NCBI RefSeq assembly: GCF_021369635.1 | Contig: NZ_JAJNBZ010000005.1 | Coordinates: 219,525 to 283,524 of the forward strand | Direction of reading: 5' to 3' | From: Paenibacillus profundus | GTDB lineage: Bacteria; Bacillota; Bacilli; Paenibacillales; Paenibacillaceae | DNA length: 64,000 nucleotides | Shown: in pieces, positions 1-7,638 of the stretch | Numbering within the stretch: position 1 is the stretch's first letter | Layout of the letters: each line of letters opens with the position of its first letter | Notes under the pieces: generated by a model | Seen by the model: the letters and a program-made list of their open reading frames with translations, nothing else | Told to the model about the DNA's origin: nothing | The model's database searches: none | Program-made: the position numbers and the translations under genes

Positions 1-266
1 GGATTGGACCAATCGTAGTGGGCCATATATTGTTTTTTCCGTTGATAATCTGTTTCTGCCCCGCCATACTTTTCAGAATCATATAAAAAATGTTGAAATT
101 GAAACATCCGATCTTCGACTACTCCGCCAATCTTAGGTCTCCCATATTCATCAGACTGCAATTCTTTCGTTTTGACCAATTTGGTGCGTCCTTCCTCCTC
201 CACTTGATGCCATTTGTATTGTGGAATCAGTACGCGCTTAATCGTTTTCTCATAATTCGGGACCAC
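1..266 (-). CDS. Hypothetical protein, 3' end outside window
   Basis: An open frame of 88 codons starts at a GTG (264-266), preceded by a good ribosome binding site (GAGGTGAT), and runs off the left edge. The visible N terminus is charged and hydrophilic, with VPNYEKTIKRVLIPQYKW near the start. I do not recognise the family. It lies on the same strand as the 145-aa and repressor-like genes, so it probably belongs to the same element, but that is inference. It has no signal peptide and no obvious membrane segment. Confidence 0.5.
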   Translation of the reverse strand, partial: MVPNYEKTIKRVLIPQYKWHQVEEEGRTKLVKTKELQSDEYGRPKIGGVVEDRMFQFQHFLYDSEKYGGAETDYQRKKQYMAHYDWSN

Positions 267-335
267 AAGAATCACCTCTTCATTTTATGTATATTTTACT
301 TTTATAATGTCAGGAAGAAGCTTGCTGTCAGCCTC

Positions 336-773
336 TCACCATTTTGCTCGTACTATTTTACTTAGCGAATTATACCATTCGTCATGGATACAGATGTTGT
401 ATACTCTGGAAGCAGACAACTCACCGCGAACTATTTTTTGATCGAGCTTCACTAATTCCCAGCTTGAACACTTTTTACGGAACAGCTTTTCCAAGGCGGT
501 TATGCGATTTTTATAATAATCATATATAAATTCAATTTCAGAATAGTTACTGCGTATCCAACCAATATAATCGTCTGTAGCTTCCTCTAACGCATCCACA
601 TCTCCTCTAAAAAAACGATGCCAATCGTCAACATCTTGTTCAGCTTGGACGGCTTCCTCTATTGCACGAAACGTGCTTCCTTCCGTACATAGGCCGCAAG
701 CTTCAATTAACCACAATAAAAAATAATCTCGCTTGCTTCCCCATTCTTCCTTTACCATTGGACATGCTGCCAT
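336..773 (-). CDS. Hypothetical 145-aa protein
   Basis: The ATG start at 773 has a G-rich ribosome binding site (GAGGGGGG) about seven bases upstream. The product is small and rich in Trp, Tyr and acidic residues. It appears mostly helical, with no membrane segment and no recognisable motif. It lies downstream of the repressor-like gene, separated by about 190 bases, so it may be transcribed separately. Phage early-region genes often look like this. No function can be assigned from the sequence. Confidence 0.6.
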   Translation of the reverse strand: MAACPMVKEEWGSKRDYFLLWLIEACGLCTEGSTFRAIEEAVQAEQDVDDWHRFFRGDVDALEEATDDYIGWIRSNYSEIEFIYDYYKNRITALEKLFRKKCSSWELVKLDQKIVRGELSASRVYNICIHDEWYNSLSKIVRAKW

Positions 774-965
774 TCAAGAACCCCCCTCTGTCTGCTATAT
801 GTGTGTTCAAAAAGACCACGGAACTTGTTGAACAACCTCTATATTTCTAGTATAAGGGGCATTTATGATGGCGGATTACAGCAACCTGTTTATTATCACA
901 ACATTTTTTTAAAATAATCTTATAGTTTTTTGCTGCTCTATAAGTTTGGCAATATTGTTTTCCGC

Positions 966-1943
966 CTACTTTTCGTTACACTTATATAGCTCTCTAAGCT
1001 TAGGAAGATTCAAAAATTCATTTCGAATGCGATAACCGCTCTGTTCTGATTCTTCATTGAATTGCTTCATGATCAACTTATATTCGCTTCGTTCCAGTCG
1101 TTCGAACTGTGCGTATAAATTTTTGGCCATCGCCAGCATCCCCGAGTAGCGAATATTCATTGGCGTGAAGCTCGGTTCCTTGATTTCTTTGGCAATGTTA
1201 GATAGTCTGCGGTGAATAATATTTTTTTCGGCCTCATTAAAATGCTCTGTTCTGGTGTGAGAAGATTTTATGACATAATTATTTTCGACCAACCATGCTG
1301 TTGGAGCTTTAATATCGATGCTTGGATTCCCGTTTTTCTTTTCGTATTCACTTTCTCGCAGCGCTTTCACACATAAATCAATGCATTGCTCGCTGACGGC
1401 AATCGTTCTGCGGTTGCCTTTATCGTCTAACAGTGTCAGCTGATTGCTCGTTGCATCCACATCTTCGCTCTTTAAATTCAGCAGCTCGCTATTCGCAACG
1501 CCGCGGACGCCGTTGAACAATAAGCTGACGATGACGGCATCCTGGGCATTGACGCATTTTAAAATAATTTTATCGATTTCTTGATCCGTCCAATACTTCT
1601 TTATACCTTTGATAACAAACTGCTCTTTCCACTCTTTCGCTACCCCATCTAATGGATTAAGACCATGTCCCAGACCTTCGTCTATCGCCCAATCTATATA
1701 TTTTGACACCCATGTCACGTTGGCTCGGCTTGAGTACACTGTCTTGGGCAAGTACAAATAAAATAAGCGTCTTAGTTGTTCGCGATTAAAGTCATACAGA
1801 TCCTTGTTTACATCATTTTCGAGCGTCTGGGACACTTTAAACAGTCTGGCTATTATTTTTTGGGTGCCTGCGGCGTACTCCTGCATGAACTTGCGCTTCA
1901 CTTCTTCATTGTAAAACTTATTTTCATAAACGATATTGGCCAT
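966..1943 (-). CDS. Tyrosine-recombinase-like protein with degenerate active site; MrpR (YopR)-like repressor candidate
   Basis: The 325-aa protein has the layout of a phage integrase: a helical N-terminal SAM-like half, then a catalytic-domain fold. The box I arginine region is present as NGVRGVANSELLNL (about residues 144-157). In box II, however, the usual HxLR..H reads PMNIRYSG (261-268): the first histidine is Met, only the Arg remains, and the second His is absent. Loss of these residues argues against recombinase activity. From memory, the SPbeta lytic repressor MrpR/YopR is also a 325-aa dead tyrosine recombinase. The gene lies 26 bases after a DGQHR-like gene, recalling the yopQ-yopR pair. 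A repressor role is inferred from this resemblance and from its position divergent from an SOS-type promoter. Confidence 0.65.
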   Translation of the reverse strand: MANIVYENKFYNEEVKRKFMQEYAAGTQKIIARLFKVSQTLENDVNKDLYDFNREQLRRLFYLYLPKTVYSSRANVTWVSKYIDWAIDEGLGHGLNPLDGVAKEWKEQFVIKGIKKYWTDQEIDKIILKCVNAQDAVIVSLLFNGVRGVANSELLNLKSEDVDATSNQLTLLDDKGNRRTIAVSEQCIDLCVKALRESEYEKKNGNPSIDIKAPTAWLVENNYVIKSSHTRTEHFNEAEKNIIHRRLSNIAKEIKEPSFTPMNIRYSGMLAMAKNLYAQFERLERSEYKLIMKQFNEESEQSGYRIRNEFLNLPKLRELYKCNEK

Positions 1944-1969
1944 TGTTCCACACCCCCAGAAAGCTTGAT

Positions 1970-3289
1970 TTACATGAATTCCTCAACCTTTTGCTCAAAA
2001 AACTGTTTAATCTGACGCTTTACTTTGTTGGAATTTACTTTTCCTTGTGTCGTCATCAGCTCATCGAATGGCGAGCCGTCACGAGATAAATCGATGCTTC
2101 CAATTATACGAACAATTTCATCGACCGGATAATCTTTTCCATACGTGTCGTACAATTTTTTGGCTACGACGATAAACCCGACAAATGTATTATGATGATT
2201 AATCCAGCTTTTTTTCGCCGTTTCCTGCATATTGGTTACAAATTCTGCTTCAAAAGCGGGAATCAAGTAGCCAAAAAACTTCTTTAATACTTCGGTAATA
2301 TCATACCGGTCTTTGTTATTTTGAGGCTCGAAAATATGGTCGATTGATTCAGACAGGACCGCAAAGTTGGTAAGGTAATCCATCTTCTTATCGATTGAGG
2401 TCTTAATAGATATTCTTTTTTTCAATTCCGGAAGCAGCATCAGATCTTTAGCGACCTGTGAACCTATACTCTCGGCCATATAATGCTTTACTAGCGTTTT
2501 GTCAAAACGATTGACCGTATTGATCTGTCCAAGAAGAAATTGTGCCTCGCTTAGCGGATAATATTTAATCGCTACATTCATTATCCCTTCATAATCCGGT
2601 TCTTCCTCAAGGACGTTCAATATCGCTTGAACGCGGTGCATCCCATCGATCAGATTGACTGTCGTTCCTTCATAAACGGTTAAGCTGCCAGCTTCGTATG
2701 CAACGCGATCATGTCCATCAACTAATATATTGATAAGCAGGGTATCCGCCTTATATTTCCCTTCAAGCATCAAGCGTGTAATATTTTTTACACTTTTCAA
2801 ATTGATATCCGGCTTTTCGGTTATAGTACCGTCCTTCAGCAGCTTATTCTTTGACAATCGTTGCGCTTGCAAATTGTACGTAATCACCTTGGAATTCCAT
2901 AATCGTCGAATCTCCTGATAAGACAGCATCGTGACAAAGTCTCTTCCCGATGGGGCTGCGATTACCCCTTCCATCGTATAAGGCAACGTAATGTCGTCCT
3001 TGCTTTGACGTTCATATTTAGCCGCTTTCGCTATTTCTCTCTTACTATAAAAATGAGCGGGAGCAGCCTGCTCATTGCCGGTTACTTCGTACAAAGCTAA
3101 GGTAAGCACACATAATTCTTCCTCTGACAAGCTATGAATGACTTCATAATTCGCTAACATTTCAATAAACAAGCTTCTTGGAAAGCAATGTCTCTCTACT
3201 AATAGGTTATCAATCTCTCTTTGTTGTTCTTTATTTTTAATAATGTCCGCAAATAAGGAAGGCAACGTATCGAATAATTCCTCCGTCAT
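1970..3289 (-). CDS. DGQHR/DndB-like protein, possible YopQ counterpart
   Basis: The 439-aa protein has an ATG start at 3289 with the ribosome binding site AAGGAGAAGG. The central motif NLIDGMHRVQAILN matches the DGQHR signature of DndB/DGQHR-domain proteins with Met in place of Gln. It is followed by NTVNRFDKTLVKHYMAE, also typical of that fold. DndB regulates DNA phosphorothioation in other systems, but no dnd modification genes are visible here, so a modification role is unsupported. Length and position directly upstream of the MrpR-like gene recall SPbeta yopQ. The two genes are close enough to form one transcript. A regulatory or DNA-binding role in lysogeny control is inference. Confidence 0.6.
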   Translation of the reverse strand: MTEELFDTLPSLFADIIKNKEQQREIDNLLVERHCFPRSLFIEMLANYEVIHSLSEEELCVLTLALYEVTGNEQAAPAHFYSKREIAKAAKYERQSKDDITLPYTMEGVIAAPSGRDFVTMLSYQEIRRLWNSKVITYNLQAQRLSKNKLLKDGTITEKPDINLKSVKNITRLMLEGKYKADTLLINILVDGHDRVAYEAGSLTVYEGTTVNLIDGMHRVQAILNVLEEEPDYEGIMNVAIKYYPLSEAQFLLGQINTVNRFDKTLVKHYMAESIGSQVAKDLMLLPELKKRISIKTSIDKKMDYLTNFAVLSESIDHIFEPQNNKDRYDITEVLKKFFGYLIPAFEAEFVTNMQETAKKSWINHHNTFVGFIVVAKKLYDTYGKDYPVDEIVRIIGSIDLSRDGSPFDELMTTQGKVNSNKVKRQIKQFFEQKVEEFM

Positions 3290-3327
3290 GTATTCCTTCT
3301 CCTTTCAAGTCCACACTCTTCGTGGAT

Positions 3328-3354
3328 ATAATAGCATACGCTCATATAAGTGAG
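3328..3354 (-). promoter_or_regulatory. Minus-strand promoter -10 with adjacent inverted repeat
   Basis: Reading leftward, TATTAT (3328-3333 on the plus strand as ATAATA) is preceded by TGC, giving an extended -10 for the DGQHR-like and MrpR-like genes. Immediately upstream lies CTCATATAAGTGAG (3341-3354), an imperfect palindrome with CTCA/TGAG arms. The palindrome could be an operator for the element's own repressor. The -35 is weak, which suits a regulated promoter. Confidence 0.4.
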
Positions 3355-3373
3355 AACTATATATTATCAAATG

Positions 3374-3387
3374 CGAACATATGTTTG
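3374..3387 (+). promoter_or_regulatory. LexA (SOS) box
   Basis: CGAACATATGTTTG matches the Gram-positive LexA/DinR box CGAACRNRYGTTYC at 13 of 14 positions and contains the perfect palindrome AACATATGTT. It overlaps the -35 hexamer of the plus-strand promoter (3385-3390), where a bound repressor would block RNA polymerase. This suggests DNA-damage induction of the downstream gene and, through it, of the tail operon. Confidence 0.7.
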
Positions 3388-3413
3388 TTTTTCATGGAGT
3401 TATGCTGTAAAAT
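3385..3413 (+). promoter_or_regulatory. Sigma-A type promoter for the gene at 3448
   Basis: TTGTTT (3385-3390) and TAAAAT (3408-3413) are separated by 17 bases. The predicted start of transcription is near 3420, about 28 bases before the ATG. The LexA box covers the -35. Confidence 0.55.
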
Positions 3414-3447
3414 GATTGTACGAAACGACTCCAGGAGGCGATTGAAC

Positions 3448-4722
3448 ATGGAAGAGAAATATATACCATATGATATCAAAAACGAAGGCTTAAAAGAGTT
3501 GCTCTATCAACTATTTCAGCAGCTTGATTATTCCTTGCAGTATGGCGATGAACGCGTCGCATGGTGTGAAGAGGTGTTGCGCAACCAATCATGGCTCCAT
3601 AGCTACATTCAAACCAAGCAGTTCTCAAACAGACATATAAAAACAAATAATGATTTCTTATGTGAAAATGATGAATTTTCCGAGTGCTTATCCAAAATAG
3701 CCGACTATATTTTATTTACGGATTTCCGGGACGAGCCGCACCAACAAGATGTGCTTTCTGGCAAGTGCAATAACATAAAAAATGAATATCCTACTCTATC
3801 TCAGCATAAAAAATCGACAAATAAATATAGAGAAGCGCTCGTATTTGAGAACGTTCCAGAATCGAAACTGGCCCTCCAAGAGCACAGCATTCAAGAGATG
3901 TTAATCAAACGAAAATCCGAGAAAAGACAACAGGAAGATAGAAAGGTTTCAAAAAAAGATATCGAGAAGTATGCGCCGCTCCAACAAATCATGCTGAATA
4001 TTCATCATTTAGAGAAACAACTGCAGGCAACAGCTGCAGCAGCTACCAATAAGCAGCCATTGAACGATGTCAAAGCACGAAAAATGAGGAAGCTGCTTGG
4101 AGAATTAAAGTACGAAATGTTTATTGTTAGAGAAAAGTTGCGCGGCGTTTTTTCATTTGAATCGAGCGGCACTTCCGCCTATGTATGGGATGAGGATACC
4201 GGTTATTTTGACGGAGACCATTATATTTCAGTAAGCGACAATAAAATTGATTTTAAAAAGGGAGAACACATTCAAGGTATTTTGCTGCATTATTTTGAAC
4301 TGAGCTCAAAATATGTCGGCCGTGTTGATGAAGACTTATATGAAATACTAAGGGAGGTTAAGGATTTAGCTGCAATTACCAACTTAAAGCCAAAGGAAAG
4401 AGATGTTCTGAATATCCTGCTGCAGCAAAGTGAGTCGTATCGGATGAATATGTCCTACATCCATCATGAGAAGACCAATGATATTTTAACGGATGATAAG
4501 CTTAACGATGATGAAAAGTGGTGTAAGATGATGACCTTTACGATAAATCCGAAGACGGAAATCATCAGACGCGCCACCGAGCATGTGCAGCAGACCTATT
4601 CCAACAAAGCCAATATGCGACAAGTGAAACGAATGGTACAGAGCATCGCTGATAAAATATCGAAAACCTATTGCGTGTCGCATAACAGATACATAACAAA
4701 GCGTAAAAAGGGGCTCTTATAG
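3448..4722 (+). CDS. Unknown 424-aa protein, candidate activator of the tail operon
   Basis: I chose the ATG at 3448 because it has a strong ribosome binding site (AGGAGG) and follows the predicted promoter; an upstream in-frame ATG at 3322 would place the promoter inside the gene. The protein is hydrophilic and basic. It has a charged helical stretch (roughly residues 150-230) and a C-terminal part containing LKPKERDVLNILLQ, which resembles the helical spacing of sigma region 4 or phage late regulators but is not diagnostic. It ends in a basic tail. Its SOS-type promoter and position just before the structural genes, divergent from the repressor-like gene, fit an activator of late transcription. 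That role is inference; the family is not recognised. Confidence 0.55.
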   Translation: MEEKYIPYDIKNEGLKELLYQLFQQLDYSLQYGDERVAWCEEVLRNQSWLHSYIQTKQFSNRHIKTNNDFLCENDEFSECLSKIADYILFTDFRDEPHQQDVLSGKCNNIKNEYPTLSQHKKSTNKYREALVFENVPESKLALQEHSIQEMLIKRKSEKRQQEDRKVSKKDIEKYAPLQQIMLNIHHLEKQLQATAAAATNKQPLNDVKARKMRKLLGELKYEMFIVREKLRGVFSFESSGTSAYVWDEDTGYFDGDHYISVSDNKIDFKKGEHIQGILLHYFELSSKYVGRVDEDLYEILREVKDLAAITNLKPKERDVLNILLQQSESYRMNMSYIHHEKTNDILTDDKLNDDEKWCKMMTFTINPKTEIIRRATEHVQQTYSNKANMRQVKRMVQSIADKISKTYCVSHNRYITKRKKGLL

Positions 4723-4937
4723 ACACCCGAAAAATTTTCAAATGGAAAAGTGGTCATTTTTCCTCCAATGCCTCTATATATAGTGAGAGGATGAGAGAGG
4801 CGGCGTATCCGATTATTAAAAGTAAAATATATATAATTAAAATATTAGAAATGGAGTGGTGCGCAATGAACTTCATTGTATAAAGACGATACTTATGAGC
4901 TATGAACTACATAATAAGCATTCATTGAGGGATCAAC
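4723..4937 (+). promoter_or_regulatory. AT-rich gap before the structural operon; possible late promoter
   Basis: The 215-base gap has no convincing ORF. It holds a weak hairpin (GGAAAA...TTTTCC, around 4743-4763) just after the upstream gene. AT-rich runs such as TATATATAGT follow, which could serve as a -10. No clear -35 is visible, so an activator-dependent promoter is possible but not shown. Confidence 0.3.
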
Positions 4938-5660
4938 ATGCATATTAACCGGCTAGCAGCTTTTCTCGGAAGACCCGTGTCATTGGATAATGGAATCCGC
5001 CTCTACTCTCCTCTAATTGATGACATTGCCGAGGTCGGCGAGCATAACTATTACATTTATCTGCTGTTTTGTTCTTTTGATAAAGAGATAATTTTTAAAG
5101 ATGTGTTTCGCATCGATGATGATAGATATTCTTTGGTCGAATCTGCTGATGACTATGAATTGTTGACGCTTGAAGAGACAACGAAGGCCTATCTATGCAA
5201 TGCCCTATCCTTCTTTACAAAGGATGACGTGCAGTTCGATAGCGCAACGCGGCAATTTGTTGTTGATGACAGGCCTTTTCTTACTAAAGATAACTATCGT
5301 TTCTGTTCCCGTGTCATTCAAGAGTTGAATGGCCAGGTCAGTGAGGCTAAAGCTGAATTAAAACCAAAAAATAATAAAGCTAAAATCATGTTCGAGAAGT
5401 TGAAAAGGGCAAGAAGGAAATACAATGATGCGGAGCAAAATGCCTTAGAACTGAAAGACATTTTGTCCATCCTCTGCAGTGCAGAAGGCAACGATATCAA
5501 TGTATTTAATGTCGGCAAGCTGACCGTGTATCAAGCGTACGAGCAGTTCGAACGAATCGGTCTGAAGGAAAGCCACAACCGCATGCTGCCCGTCTGGGCG
5601 AATGGTTACATGAAAGAAAATGACCAATTGCCTGAATGGATTGTTAAAAGCAAATTATAG
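4938..5660 (+). CDS. Hypothetical protein, first gene of the tail operon
   Basis: The ATG at 4938 follows GAGGGATC, a moderate ribosome binding site. The 240-aa product is acidic in its first half and has a basic helical segment (about residues 135-160, rich in Lys and Arg) that may form a coiled coil. No signal peptide, membrane segment or known motif is visible. Its position immediately before the tube protein would suit a tail terminator, tail-completion or assembly protein. I cannot identify it by sequence, so the function stays open. Confidence 0.55.
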   Translation: MHINRLAAFLGRPVSLDNGIRLYSPLIDDIAEVGEHNYYIYLLFCSFDKEIIFKDVFRIDDDRYSLVESADDYELLTLEETTKAYLCNALSFFTKDDVQFDSATRQFVVDDRPFLTKDNYRFCSRVIQELNGQVSEAKAELKPKNNKAKIMFEKLKRARRKYNDAEQNALELKDILSILCSAEGNDINVFNVGKLTVYQAYEQFERIGLKESHNRMLPVWANGYMKENDQLPEWIVKSKL

Positions 5661-5701
5661 TTTTTTTAAAATTAAACAGACATATTAGGAGGATTTACAC
5701 T

Positions 5702-6472
5702 ATGACATTAGGAAAATACGGTTCCCGCGAAATTTTGGACACACAAATTATTGATTACGCAACAAACGCGCCGATCTTATATATGGACTACGCCACATCC
5801 GCACAAAATGAATGGACGGGTGAAACGGTATACGCACGCGGCGGAAGCGGCAACCCGCGCCGAATTGCATGGAATGGCGATAAGGGCGCTACGCTTACGC
5901 TGGAAACGCAAATCTTTACGATGCAGCATCTCGCCTTGCTGGCAGGCGATGAAATTACGAACGGCCCGCAAAGCATCTACAAGCGTGAAATCGTTCTGGT
6001 TGAGAGTGACGGATCGAGCGGCAAGAAAATCAAGCTGAGCAAAACTCCAGTTGGCGGAAATAAAGCGGTTAGCGTATTTGAATTTGCCAACGGCGTTACA
6101 GGCTCCCCTCAGGACGTGGCATCGGTAACCTCTGCCGAAGTGAAGCTTGCTGACACTTCCACTGTGGCTGTAGGTCAAGAAGTGGAAGTATATTATCAAT
6201 TCCAGGCGACGACTGCCCATAAATTGTCCTTCAACGCGAAGTCGTTCCCGAAATATGTGAAAATTGTCGGCGATACGCTCTATGCCGATGAAGTGAGCGG
6301 CGAAATGGTTCCGATGCAAATGACTTATTACAAGGCGAAGCTCCAGCCGAACTTCACCCTGACGATGAGCCCTACTGGTGATCCAAGCTCGCTGTCTCTT
6401 GTGTTTGATATTTTCCCTGCGAAAGTAAATGGCGTGGACACGCTGGCAGATATGGTCATTTACGAGGATTAA
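5702..6472 (+). CDS. Major tail tube protein
   Basis: This 256-aa protein starts at an ATG with a strong ribosome binding site (AGGAGGATT). It has the properties of phage tube proteins: an almost all-beta composition, an Ig-like or insertion stretch in the middle, and an ending typical of tube proteins (TLTMSPTGDPSSLSLVFDIFPA). It is expected to polymerise into the hollow tail tube around the tape measure. Codon usage is GC-richer than in the upstream regulatory genes, consistent with high expression. It is followed by a 450-base gap with a hairpin. Assignment rests on composition and on gene order, with chaperone and tape measure next. No contractile sheath gene precedes it, so the tail is of the siphovirus type. 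Confidence 0.75.
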   Translation: MTLGKYGSREILDTQIIDYATNAPILYMDYATSAQNEWTGETVYARGGSGNPRRIAWNGDKGATLTLETQIFTMQHLALLAGDEITNGPQSIYKREIVLVESDGSSGKKIKLSKTPVGGNKAVSVFEFANGVTGSPQDVASVTSAEVKLADTSTVAVGQEVEVYYQFQATTAHKLSFNAKSFPKYVKIVGDTLYADEVSGEMVPMQMTYYKAKLQPNFTLTMSPTGDPSSLSLVFDIFPAKVNGVDTLADMVIYED

Positions 6473-6491
6473 TCGACACTGCGGCTTTCAG

Positions 6492-6615
6492 GAGGCAGAT
6501 CTACTGGAGCGGCCTGAAAAGCGGCCCGCTGGAGATGCCTAAGAGGCGGATCCACTGGAACGCCTAAGAGGTGGAACTGCTGGAACAGCCCAAGAGACGG
6601 ATCCACTGGAAAATG
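6492..6615. repeat. Five imperfect tandem copies of a 25-base unit
   Basis: The units start at 6492, 6518, 6543, 6568 and 6594. Their shape is roughly GAGGCGGATCCACTGGAAC followed by GCCTAA. Copies vary between 24 and 26 bases, so the array is not maintaining a reading frame. Copies 3 and 5 share GGATCCACTGGAA exactly. Confidence 0.75.
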
Positions 6616-6655
6616 TGCAGCAGAAAGTTGGGTTTGCGCGGCTAAGCGGCCTGTT

Positions 6656-6800
6656 GATTGGATTTGATCCAATGGATTTGACTATTTTTCTGTGCATACA
6701 CCGGAATAAGTGCAAAAGCATTGAATCGCATTGGACATATTCTAATGGAACTTAATCTTAAGCGGTCTCCATGCTGCTTTCACTGTACAGAATCCAATGG
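6656..6800. repeat. Dispersed palindromic repeat, family B, copy 1
   Basis: This stretch shares its layout with 35212-35339. Both have TTTTTCTG-GCAT near the left, a central ATTGGA/TCCAATG pairing region, and CACTGTACA-AATCCAATG at the right end (here CACTGTACAGAATCCAATGG at 6781-6800). The ends are inverted, as in small non-autonomous elements. No ORF is carried. Confidence 0.55.
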
Positions 6801-6875
6801 ATGTCACATTGGGGGGGAAGATTGGGAGGCGTTCGTTCCGCTTCCGTCCCAGTTGAATCCGTTTCGCTTTTATTT

Positions 6876-6897
6876 AGGGGAGTATTCTTCCTCCCCT
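6876..6897 (+). terminator. Terminator-like hairpin before the chaperone gene
   Basis: AGGGGAG (6876-6882) pairs with CTCCCCT (6891-6897) across an eight-base loop. ATTTCATTTT follows. The T tract is interrupted, so partial termination or mRNA stabilisation is more likely than a full stop, since the downstream genes must still be expressed. Confidence 0.45.
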
Positions 6898-6925
6898 ATT
6901 TCATTTTAATAAGGAGGAATCCGAC

Positions 6926-7408
6926 ATGGCACAACTCAAAAATCTCACCTTGACCCAGGTAAAAAAAGAAACCAATGAAAAATACAAACCTAAAAAACAA
7001 GTCGTGTTCGACAACAACACGAAGGTCGATGTCGAGACCGTATTTCGCCCTTCCCGGAAAAACAAGCTCAAAGCAGAGCTTTTGCGCATCTTGACCGAAG
7101 CATTGACAACCAAGCAGCCATTTGATGCCGGCCTGATTCTGGGCCTCGAAACGATGCTGGCCATCAAGTACTTTACGTCGCTGAAGACCGATGCTGAAAC
7201 ATTTGAGCAATATATGGAGATGCTTCATTTGCTCAATGATGGCGACTATACCGAAAAGATTTTGGATGCTTTTGAAATCGATGAGCTGCACATGCTGTTC
7301 GAGGAATTGGATGCCGCTCTAGGCGTATTCAACCAAGCGATCGATAAGGAGCTTGAAAAATGGAACAGCGAACACGCAGACACGGAAAAAGATACAGAGA
7401 CCGCTTAG
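6926..7408 (+). CDS. Tail assembly chaperone (gpG-like)
   Basis: The 160-aa protein has an ATG start and ribosome binding site AAGGAGGA. It is acidic and helical and ends in a disordered, Glu-rich tail, as tail assembly chaperones do. It sits between the tube gene and the tape measure gene, the standard place for the gpG-type chaperone that coats the tape measure during assembly. I looked for a -1 slippery site near the end; the run of five A residues is present, but the shifted frame closes within about ten codons, so no fusion with the next ORF is made. Confidence 0.65.
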   Translation: MAQLKNLTLTQVKKETNEKYKPKKQVVFDNNTKVDVETVFRPSRKNKLKAELLRILTEALTTKQPFDAGLILGLETMLAIKYFTSLKTDAETFEQYMEMLHLLNDGDYTEKILDAFEIDELHMLFEELDAALGVFNQAIDKELEKWNSEHADTEKDTETA

Positions 7409-7425
7409 TAAAGGAGTGAACGTTC

Positions 7426-7587
7426 ATGCCTAAATATGAATTGTCAGACAACATCGTCAGCAATATTTTGCAGTTTCTGAACCGGACGCCGGTCGAAGGC
7501 TTCTCCCAGCAGGATGCGATGTATGAAATCCGCTACCTGCTCTCCCACCCCATCGCGGAGGAGCACGACACCCAAGAAAGTGAATGA
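7426..7587 (+). CDS. Small 53-aa protein between chaperone and tape measure
   Basis: The ORF starts at ATG 7426 with a clear ribosome binding site (AAAGGAG) and ends at TGA 7585-7587. The product begins MPKYELSDNIVSNILQFLNR and is helical and acidic. In many siphophages a second chaperone (gpGT or an XkdN-like small ORF) occupies this slot, usually reached by frameshift. Here it has its own start. Its position suggests a tail assembly role, but it carries no family motif that I recognise. Confidence 0.6.
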   Translation: MPKYELSDNIVSNILQFLNRTPVEGFSQQDAMYEIRYLLSHPIAEEHDTQESE

Positions 7588-7638
7588 GCATGCTGACGAA
7601 TGCGCATGCGCTCATCATGAAGGAAAGGAGTGGAAGCC

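Larger units (their letters stand above)
6473..6925. other. 453-base non-coding gap inside the tail operon
   Basis: Between the tube gene and the chaperone gene lie, in order, five imperfect tandem copies of a 25-base unit (6492-6615), a copy of a dispersed palindromic repeat (6656-6800), a G-rich run, and a terminator-like hairpin (6876-6897) directly before the chaperone ribosome binding site. The short frames seen here look like by-products of the repeats. The layout could lower expression of downstream genes relative to the tube protein. Confidence 0.6.

Noticed and set aside
966..1943. Active phage integrase
   Set aside because: The box II histidine is Met and the second His is missing, so catalysis is unlikely; no attachment site was recognised next to it.
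3322..3447. Longer start for the gene at 3448
   Set aside because: The upstream in-frame ATG would place the LexA box and promoter inside the coding region and lacks a ribosome binding site.
5702..6472. Contractile (R-type or PBSX-like) tailocin
   Set aside because: No sheath protein gene precedes or follows the tube gene, and Dit/Tal proteins are of siphovirus type.
6492..6615. CRISPR array
   Set aside because: The 25-base units are directly adjacent without unique spacers and vary in sequence.
7370..7417. Programmed -1 frameshift joining the chaperone with the next ORF
   Set aside because: The slippery sequence is imperfect and the -1 frame closes at about 7417, before the small ORF, which has its own start.
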